Below, piece by piece: positions 22,706 to 30,773 of a stretch of 64,000 bases of DNA. The notes beneath the pieces were generated by a model. The model was not told the origin of the DNA, did no database searches, and was given only the letters and a program-made list of their open reading frames with translations. Positions within the stretch are counted from its first letter, which is position 1. Every line of letters begins with the position of its first letter. The position numbers and the translations under genes were made by a program. The DNA is from Alisma plantago-aquatica (Eukaryota; Streptophyta; Magnoliopsida; Alismatales; Alismataceae), in the NCBI GenBank assembly GCA_963693085.1, contig OY856410.1, forward strand, positions 1,393,300,863 to 1,393,364,862, given 5' to 3'.

Positions 22706-24208
22706 ATGGAGTCTGACGGGGCCCCGATCTGCGCGACATGCGGGAGTGCCGTGGGGAAGGGCGATGCTTGTGGGGAGTGCTCTTACCCCGTATGCAGGTC
22801 CTATTTGGGGGCTTCTTTTCTCATATTCTGTATTGAGAATCTAATGGAGCCGTGATCCTATTTGGGGGCTTCTTTTCTCGTATTCCGTTCTCTGCGCGCA
22901 CGTTCGAGATTCAATTTCCGATGCGGTATTAGAAGAAGTCGCGTCTGCCTCCCCCAAGCTGCTCCATCTCTTGAGGTAATGGCTGTGAACACTGATGTGC
23001 TGCTTGCTTACTCGTTTGCGTGCGTCCCATTCAGCCTCTTGTAGAACTCTGCCGGTATGCTTCGTGTTGCTGGTCTGATACTACTCTTTGCAAATCTAGA
23101 TTCAATTGTGTCGATCTCTCACCCCCCTCTCCATATGTTTCAAAATTAATATATGCCCCCCTTCCTCCTGATTATCTAATTACTCCTCTATGCCTATGAA
23201 TCCTTCCTGTACGCTCCCAACTTTCCAAGTGCTCTTTTCTGTTTTCGTTTTCTCCTCCCTCACTGGTGACTTCTTGCAACGCCACCTTCGTTGCTTTGAG
23301 TATGCCACTGCCTTAAGAGGCTTAGCGAACCCATGTCTTCCTGCTGCCTTGTTACGATCTGTGTTATAGTTTACATATGGGTTCATAACATTTACATATG
23401 ACTGAACGCTATCTGATTGTAAAATTCAACATATAGACTCATATCATTTCCCCATAATTCCATATACTTATTTCCAACGTCTTTGATAAATTGTGTTGTT
23501 CAAGAAGCAGAATTCTCAACTCTTTTGTTAAGGTGGGCTTGAACGAAAGCACCTATTTGCACTTTACTATCGTAAATCATTTATGTGTGCGGAATATGTG
23601 CCAATCTCTCTCCAGTAATATGGTTTTCTGTTGAACATGGGAATGACCTACTCACCTAAGAGGCTAAGACCGTAGGCTATTCTGAGTAAATGACTTGACA
23701 ATCTATGCTTTGTTAAATTTCAGAAGATTTGAAGGATGACCATGATGACCAATCCAGAAAAGGGTTAGCCATGACAGCCTACAGTGGTGACAACCAGGCA
23801 TGGATTTTGTATTATGATAAATCTTACAGTCAGCCTGTTTGTAATAATTGAAATTGAGTTTCTCTGCAAGTTGAAGCATGGGTTGCACTTTATGCAAACT
23901 ATTAACAGAACAAGCCTTTTGCTTTCTTTTGTCATAGGATGAAGGTCTTCATTCACAAAAATTAAGAAACTTCTCAACTGTTGATAGTGGTAATTACACA
24001 TTTAAATTCTAGATATATTTTTGTTTTGTATATAAAGATGACAATCTAAATATAACTCTTCTTTGAGTATAATTCCGAGAATGGAAATCCAATCTGGAAA
24101 AGCAGAGTTGAAAGCTGGAAGAAAAAAAAGAACAACAAAAAGACAACTCAGAAGAAGGAAGCAAAACCGGCTCAAGTCCCGCAGGGACAACAAATGGATG
24201 GAAAAGAG
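22706..24208 (+). pseudogene. CESA: Captured cellulose synthase (CESA) 5' fragment with introns
   Basis: A GC-rich leader precedes ATG 22706, from which the frame reads MESDGAPICATCG, then ACGECSYPVCR: the start of the CESA N-terminal RING-type zinc finger, with the spacing between Cys pairs shortened. About 1.1 kb downstream, exon-like 23938-23985 reads DEGLHSQKLRNFSTVDS, followed after a short intron (donor GTAATT) by 24066-24208, NGNPIWKSRVESWKKKK and a Lys-rich segment with QGQQMDGKE, ending at a donor-like GTAAGT. In secondary-wall CESAs (CESA8/IRX1 type) the same blocks, HARxxSTVDSELND and GNPIWKNRVESWKxKK, follow the zinc finger, and the Glu codon at the junction is split by an intron in the same way. 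The transmembrane and catalytic parts are absent. A further exon-like piece lies at about 23724-23767 (EDLKDDHDDQSRK). CESA makes cellulose at the plasma membrane; this fragment cannot. Confidence 0.8.
22799..22890. repeat. 57-bp-spaced duplication in the CESA fragment
   Basis: TCCTATTTGGGGGCTTCTTT begins at 22799 and again at 22856; about 33 bp are shared with two mismatches. It lies at the presumed end of the first CESA exon, and truncates or obscures the exon border. Confidence 0.85.
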
Positions 24209-24599
24209 TAAGTATTACCATCTTGCTTACTGAGGAGGAGGAAACCACTTCCGTTTTTTGTTCAACTAAGCCATGTAACTGATATCTTGGGCATGTGAAA
24301 TCATACTCTTGACTGCTAGTAATATCAAGGTCCTCGTACATGACGATCTAGACATTTAGGCTGCACCTAGAAAAGTCTTTAGATATAGACAGATGTCTTA
24401 TATGGGAATATGTACATATTGTTAAGCTGATCATATTCATTCACACTCATCAAACAAGATAAGACCATTTTCTCTTATCTGAAATTAATTTTCATGTTAA
24501 TTAGAATAAATAAATAATGTGTTGATTACATAGAACATCTATGTACAGATTGAAAGAGTTTGCACAGTCATTTTCGAGGGTGGTGCCTATTTCTCATAA

Positions 24600-26055
24600 T
24601 AAGCAGACATCATACCGGCTTGTCATTATAATGAGGTTAATCATCTTGGGCCTCTTCTTCCCTACGACTGAGCTGGCATGGTAGTACTGGATGATTGTCC
24701 TTCATCACCATCATTCATTCCTACTCCTCTTTCAAGATCATTGTGTCTTTCCTCAATGAAAGTGACCTCAGATCGTGGATTGTACCCTTCTATTTCAATC
24801 CACCTCCACTTCCTTTCTTCATCAAACACGACATTCATGCTCACCTTGATCCTCCTTTGTCGAGGATCATAAAGCCTGTGAGCTTTGCTATTTGGTTCAA
24901 CTCCAAGGTAGACTAATGATTCACTGCGGTCATCTAAATTCCTCGTATGCACAGTTGGAACCTTCATCTGCGTTGTGCATCTGAAGATCTTTAGGTGATT
25001 GAGATGAGGTTTTCTTCCTAACCAGGCTTCATGAGGTGTGATATCTGTTAACACTTTAGTAGGCATCCGATTGAGCAAGTAGACAACATGTCTTAGAGCC
25101 TCCCCCCACATGAATGGAGGCACATTCATGCTCTTCAAAAGACTCCTCACAGTGGCCATGACCATTCTATTTTGCCTTTCTACCATTCCATTTTGCTGTG
25201 GAGTGTAAGGTGTCGTGAGGTTTGTTGGACTCCCTCCTTTTCACAAAATGAGATGAATCTCAAAGACATAAATTCTCCTCCATGATCTATTCTAAGGATC
25301 TTCAGTGAAAGTTCAGTTTCCTTCTCCACCAGGGCCTTGAATTTCTAGAAACATTTGAACGCCTCTTCTTTCTCCTTGATTACATACACCCACATTTTTC
25401 TACTAAAATCATCAACCAAAAGAAAGAAGTACCTATTTACCGCGAGTGTTTGTGGAGTTATAGGGCCATCCCCAAATATCACCTAACCATTGATCGATTC
25501 ATCTAATTCTCTAAACTTTCCTCGTAGCCCTGTCATATGATTTGGTATGATCTTGTCCTCGTTTAGCAAGATCATGTTGAGCTCCTGCACGTCATGCTTT
25601 GCCAATAATAGGGATGGTTCCTTGTCAGGCACTCAAGCCAGATTGGCTTCTTCCTTCCGCTGCTTCCCTTGGCACTCAGAAGCATAGTGACCAAGGTTAT
25701 TGCAGTGAAAGCACCTGACGTTGCTCTTATCGCGATTGGTGTCGCAATTTCCTTCTGCAGCTTGTCATGTGATGTTCCCTTCACCATGACCTCCTCTACC
25801 ACGCCCTCGACCTCATCCTCGACCTTGCTGGCCTCCCCGTCCCCGTCCGCGATCACTGTGACATGTATTATCACTACCTTGTGATGCCTTCATCTTCGAT
25901 CTGGTATCCTTCTTCATCAGTAGAACTTGTTCATGCCTCCTGTCATAATCCCGATAGCACTTTTCATGAGCCTTGAGATCCCTGATGACCTCGTCTATCT
26001 GCATCGTCAATTTATCACCACAACGACCATCAGGGCATAGAATAATTAAACACAA
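24600..26055 (-). pseudogene. Ty1/copia relic (gag end and integrase) inside the CACTA element
   Basis: From 26055 down: gag C-terminus with DLKAHEKCYRDYDRRHEQVLL, then the knuckle CFHCNNLGHYASEC near 25680-25720 and a protease start KFRELDESINGQVIFGDG near 25520. The frame then jumps to integrase: GPITPQTLAVNRYFFLLVDD (about 25420-25480), KILRIDHGGEF near 25290, and the open stretch 24662-25186 with MVERQNRMVMATVRSLL, LPxFMWGEAL-type and HPFGCxxxVKVP-type motifs. Protease and the HHCC part are therefore deleted between 25480 and 25520. RT and RNase H are missing. A frameshift separates gag and knuckle. Confidence 0.85.
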
Positions 26056-26059
26056 AAGC

Positions 26060-26330
26060 TATAGAACATCATCCACCAACATTGAAGGATAAAACCACAG
26101 TCATGAAAGGAATCTCTCAACTTTCTTTGCATATCTTCAACCCGGAAGGTTCTTGCACCTCTATGACATGGCGATCCTCAAGCATGCATCCTTCATATAG
26201 GAAATTGTTGTGCAACAACCAACCTTCATCAGCCAGAACTCCCATGCCACAATCATTGGCCTCGTCTCTACTAGACAAAGCTCCTATTCATTTTATTGCT
26301 CCAAGAGGAATAGATGATTGATATCAACAT
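26060..26330 (-). other. Mostly open minus-strand segment, unidentified
   Basis: On the minus strand a frame with one internal stop reads ANDCGMGVLADEGWLL, FLYEGCMLEDRHVIEVQEP and SGLKICKES between about 26310 and 26110. The composition looks protein-like and it lies in a CACTA element that has captured other genes. I do not recognise the protein; it may equally be part of the adjacent copia relic or chance. Confidence 0.25.
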
Positions 26331-26504
26331 AACCTAACAATCATGTTCCATCTTCATTGGATGTCTACTAGACCCTACCTCACCGAGCCTAAGGAAGACT
26401 CCAATCATCAACAACAACTTTTTCAAAGATAATTCTCATTTGTCTAATATCAAAGTTCCATGGTAGAGGGGCAACTGACCATAGAATATCTAGTTTTGTT
26501 GCAA

Positions 26505-26645
26505 AGTTTCATGGCGGATGGACGACTGGTCATTAGGATAGCCAATTATGTTTCATATCAGAGGGATGACTGGTCATTAGGATAGCCAATTATGTTTCAT
26601 ATAAGAGGGATGACTGGTCATTAGGATAACCAATTATGCTGCATA
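26505..26645. repeat. Tandem repeat of about 52 bp, nearly three units
   Basis: The phrase 'gactggtcattaggata.cc' followed by 'aattatg.t.cata' occurs three times (near 26522, 26568 and 26611), with units of about 43-52 bp and few differences. Confidence 0.85.
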
Positions 26646-27426
26646 GATTACATCACCAAGGTTTCCAATAGACCATCTAGAGATCGCATCTATAGCAATA
26701 CATGCAAAATGTAAAGCAACCCTTCTCTCCTTTCTGTACCCTTTCTTTGGAATAAGTCTCTACTTCACCATTATTATGCATCCTCATCCGACACATATCT
26801 ATTCTCTATTATCTAGAAAATTCCTCTCTTTCTTAGTGTTTCGTGATCATTAGGCTCTGAGATAACTACTTTATAATGTTCCATTTCTACTGAAAGAAAA
26901 GTAGGAAATCATTATCTACTATAATGGTACTTAGGCTGACCAACTATAGTTCACTTGCTTTCCTTTCTACTTTTTGCTATGGTAAAACTCTAAACTCCAT
27001 TTTATTTATCAAAGTTTACTAGACCTAATTCAAAATTATAAAGTCCAAAAAGATTTACAACCATTATACTTTTTGATGGCTAATGAGTATTTATCAATGT
27101 AGAATACAATTTGGATTCCATTATAGTTTTATGGAGACCATTAAGTTTTAACAGCCCAACTTGTCTATGCAAAGTTACATTTCCACACCACAATAAGGAA
27201 AACATCACTTCCACATGGAGAATCACAATAGCTACACTATGCTTGATATTTAGTTCAGAAGTGAGGTACAAACAGTATTCTATAAGTTCAAAATGGGCTA
27301 GACAATTTTTTTGCTTATTTTTCATATACACTGCCTAGAGAAAAACAATGGTGAGTGGGAAACAGAAATACAAAAAGCAACGTAACAGATATGGAAAAGG
27401 AGAATGATTGAAAATAGTTTCCATAC

Positions 27427-28750
27427 CTAGTCCAATGCGTTCACCAATTTGAAGGTCTTCCCAAGGTATTTCACACTCAGCGACACCATCAAGTACTGGA
27501 CTAGGAAGAGAGGAACTATCATTTGCTTTAGTAGTAGGAAGATACGAGTTGCCACTCATGGATGCCATTTGCCTTTCAGAATGAATCTGGAGTCTTGTAT
27601 CTACTTCTGTTCTCATGTGATTAACTGTTGTGCCATCTGACGGATGGCAGTTTGTTGTATGAATAACATATTAAATGTAGGTTGTGCTGAGCTTGAATTG
27701 ATATCAAATTGAGATTGATCCGTAGAGGAATTCTTTTCTTCCCGCACAGCAGCAAAAAGTTCCATATTTTTTTCCTCAGACACGGAGTTGATGTTTAAGG
27801 TATCTTTCTTTTCTGAAGATTCACATTGTTTTTGCTTCCGGTCTGGAAGACCAAAAACAAAGGAAGAGATTGTATTCTCCGCACTAGAAGACCAAGTACT
27901 CTGATTCCACTTCTCTTGTTTCATATTGACGTCTGCAGATTTTTTTTGTGTGTTTTCTGCATATTGTGAACCATCTAGATCTAAGAATAGATCTGGTGGA
28001 GGTGATGCGCCACTTTCTACCAGCATTGTGTGGAATTTCTGGGCTACCTGAGGATTTTTTACTGCACTGACTACAAATTTGGATACATCATTTAATTTAC
28101 TCTGTTGGGCAGACAATTCACTTTCACTGGCTGATGATGTGTTGGCTTTCATTCTTGTAAATAGAGGAAGATCACTTGAATAGGTTCTTGGCTAGTTTGC
28201 AACAATTTCCTATTCCATGAGTGAACCCAACCATCCTAGCCACTGCTTCCTTGCTCAACTAAGTTGGACCAGTTGGTTGGTTTTATCATCCTTGGGATAT
28301 ACCTTGTCCTTCATTATTTCCTAGAACTTATGCATCAATGCATCGATACTACTAAATAAATATATAATTATATCATTCTGAAACTAATGTTTCATAAATA
28401 TGGGCTTGTAATTGAGTAACAACAATAAGCAATGAAATCTCATATGCTATGCTAACTTAATTGTTTATTTGTTTTTCATGAGATATAGACTTCTCTTAAT
28501 AGAGCCGACTTTAATTTTTAGAACAGTATGCTTCAAATAATTATTACTCAAGTAATATTTAATAGTAATTTGTAGAAATTGACCCTAAAGACCAATTCTA
28601 TCATACTACATACCATTATTTGATATTAACAATGTTACATATGCCACAAGGTTCATAAGTCTACTAAATCACACCATTACCACTAAAAGTTGTTGCTCTT
28701 TGCTGCTATTTGTGCTGCTGCTCGCAGCTACTCTCCCATCTGTTATAACC
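27427..28750 (-). pseudogene. Captured Raf-like MAPKKK (EDR1/CTR1-type) fragment
   Basis: Read on the minus strand, exon-like 28156-27427 contains DVSKFVVSAVKNPQVAQKF and VESGASPPPDLFLDL, the conserved segment of the EDR1-type regulatory region, a variable Ser/Lys-rich stretch, and at its end ECEIPWEDLQIGERIGLG, the invariant entry into the Raf-like kinase domain (family continues GSYGEVYRADW). It stops exactly there at a donor-like GTATGG (27426-27421), as in the plant genes where an intron follows. A single-base frameshift lies at about 27616, where the two frames overlap. Upstream, 28750-28681 behaves like a 70-bp exon (CAG acceptor, GTAATG donor, ITDGRVAASSSTNSSKEQQ). The kinase catalytic residues are not included. 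EDR1/CTR1 kinases act in defence and ethylene signalling; this piece is not a working kinase. Confidence 0.8.
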
Positions 28751-29752
28751 CTGCAAAGATTTATGTAGTAATCAGTTTTGGAACACGGTAGGTAAATATA
28801 GTTGGGTTGTAGCTATTGTGTTCTCAAATAATATATTTATATCTATAAATGATCATTAAGCGCGTACATGTGACAGATTTCTGTAGTGCGTCTTCTTTTA
28901 TAGGAGACACGAGAGAAATGGTTATTATTCTAGAAATACTTCTGTAACTTACCCAGAAGCTCTTTTTAGATGTATATACAATTCCTTGTTTAAGTTATGA
29001 AGAAATTATCTAGGTGGTTAGGATTTCCATCTGCAAAATCAAGTAAAATGGAGTAGCTGCATTGATCTAGCTACTTAAATTGTTGTGATATTGGGTTTGT
29101 AGCAAAATTGAACAAAGAGGAATACCTCTTCTTGAAGGAATAATTTGATTTTGATGGATTTTAATTTGTAGAGGCTCTCACACAGAACCTTCAACTTGCC
29201 AACCTAAAACAATGCCAAGGTATATCTAGACTCAGTGAATTTGAGACCAACACCAGGTAGAATACAATACAATAGAACTGATGTTGCAAGCCTGAAGTGA
29301 TTGCCATACCGTTGTTGTAGGCGGCAACTTTTTGGTCAAAGGCTATTTTTCACCCATTGATGCTCCAACACATTTTAGAGTAACAGCTGCAGTAGGAAAT
29401 CAGAGAGAGTTATGGTAGTTTACTATATAACATATCAGCAGACAGACTAGACACATACATATTAGCCCAGCAGCCATCTTTTGGGGTCCTGTCATACCCA
29501 CAGATGGCTCTTTTGTATCATGTGAGGATCGTCCTCTTTTTGTATCTATAGATGCATCTCACTGATGACAACAACTAAGTGCAGTCAACAGAGATATAGG
29601 CATATAACCCACTGTGTTTTTTTAATTATGTACTATTTACTAAGTTCAATCATAATTTTAGTTTACGGGTGCATGCTACTTCTAAGTTGGTTCACTTACA
29701 TTTATCTCTACTTCGCACTCACTCTGATTCCTTTTTGTATTTATATTGATAG

Positions 29753-29963
29753 GGTAGAATTACTTTTAATGATGGATTTCGACAGACTATGCACCTTGGA
29801 ATAGACCAAAACCGAAATATAAGGGTAAGTTGCTTGTTGTACTATGATTTATGTATAAACTTTAAATTCTATTAATATAATGATTTGTCATTTTCAGGAG
29901 AAGAATACTCAAGTACATAACCGTATGAGGCCTGGCATTGATGAAGAGAACCACACCATTTGA
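29753..29963 (+). pseudogene. Two spliceable exons ending in a stop, identity unknown
   Basis: Exon 29753-29824 (24 codons; acceptor ATATTGATAG, donor GTAAGT) joins in phase 0 to exon 29898-29963 (acceptor ATTTTCAG), giving GRITFNDGFRQTMHLGID, QNRNIREKNTQVHNRMR, PGIDEENHTI and a stop. The intron of 73 bp is AT-rich as in plants. Without splicing, stops occur at once, which supports real exons. It may be the 3' end of a third captured gene or a remnant of the CACTA's own gene. I do not recognise the product. Sequence upstream (29100-29750) may hold further exons. Confidence 0.4.
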
Positions 29964-30289
29964 AGGAATATGGAGACATTATAGATCTTAAGAGTTTCTA
30001 GCATGATATGTTGATTGTCATCAATCTCAAATTTTAGAACCATATGTATTCTTTATTTATATCAACGTTGAGCACGCAATGTATGGATAATATTTTGCTT
30101 CAATAATAGAAATTGGTTTGAGGTGATTTAACATTTTTATGTGTCATTTTGGTGTTGAATCTTCTTATGATGTCATGTGAATTAGTATAAAAATATTGCT
30201 TGAGGTTATGTATACAAAGTTTTCATTTAAAATTTGATATTCACTATAGTAACAATTAATTAACATTTAATAAATCATTCAATAATCAA

Positions 30290-30770
30290 TAACTAAATCA
30301 TTTACAGTAGTTCCTCATAAATATATTGATGAAGGTCTTTAGTTCCTCAAAAATTTAGTGTTGAGATCCAGACTGACCATCAAAATTGCATTCATGACGA
30401 CCACATAGCCCCTCAAAAATAATATTAATGAAGGCATTATCCCTTCAAAAATATATTCTCCAGGACCATCAAGTCCCTAAAAAATGTATTTATGAGAACT
30501 AAACATGCCCTCAATAATGTTATTATGAAGGCTAAATAGTCCCTCAAAAATGTATTTATGAAGGCTAAATAGTCCCTCAATATAACATTCTTGAGGGTCA
30601 GTTGGTCCGTGACAATTGTATTCGTGAGGGCCACTGGTATTTGTCACGTGAGTTATCTTCATGGACCATTTGTGAGGGCCAGACTCACAACCGTCCCTAT
30701 TTGTGAGGGCCTGTAGAAAGGGGTTTGTGACAGGACTCACTCGTGAATAATGGCCCAATTTTTACTAGTG
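30290..30770 (-). repeat. Right subterminal repeat array and terminus of the CACTA element
   Basis: Variants of 'agtccctcaaaaatgtatttatgaaggctaa' recur from about 30310 to 30600, two in direct tandem (30531-30596), changing gradually into 'ttcgtgagggcca' and 'atttgtgagggcc' (30600-30710). The terminal inverted repeat lies at 30752-30770. The element-wide word TCGTGAATAATG stands at 30741 and also at 22290 in the same orientation. ORFs over this array are artefacts. Confidence 0.8.
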
Positions 30771-30773
30771 ACT

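Larger units (their letters stand above)
22239..30770. mobile_element. Non-autonomous CACTA transposon carrying captured gene fragments (Pack-CACTA)
   Basis: Ends: CACTACAAAAAATTTGTCC at 22239 and, on the minus strand from 30770, CACTAGTAAAAATTGGGCC; 15 of 19 positions agree by hand count. The 3-bp direct repeat ACT flanks both sides (22236-22238 and 30771-30773), the TSD size of En/Spm elements, and the host LINE resumes exactly behind it. Length 8532 bp. Both ends carry subterminal copies of TTTGTGAGGG-type words. No TnpD/TnpA-like transposase is visible. Inside are a cellulose synthase fragment (+), a copia relic (-), an EDR1-like MAPKKK fragment (-) and unidentified spliceable exons (+). 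Mobilisation would need a transposase from elsewhere. Confidence 0.9.

Noticed and set aside
22460..22844. Overlapping ORFs on both strands in the GC-rich stretch
   Set aside because: They arise from high GC and few stops in the captured CESA leader; only the frame from 22706 has recognisable motifs.
22706..24208. A functional cellulose synthase gene
   Set aside because: Only the N-terminal part is present, the zinc finger is shortened, and the sequence is replaced by a copia relic and transposon sequence before any membrane or catalytic region.
30437..30758. Minus-strand ORFs of 65 and 93 codons
   Set aside because: They translate the subterminal repeat array of the CACTA element; the repeated peptides only reflect the DNA repeats.
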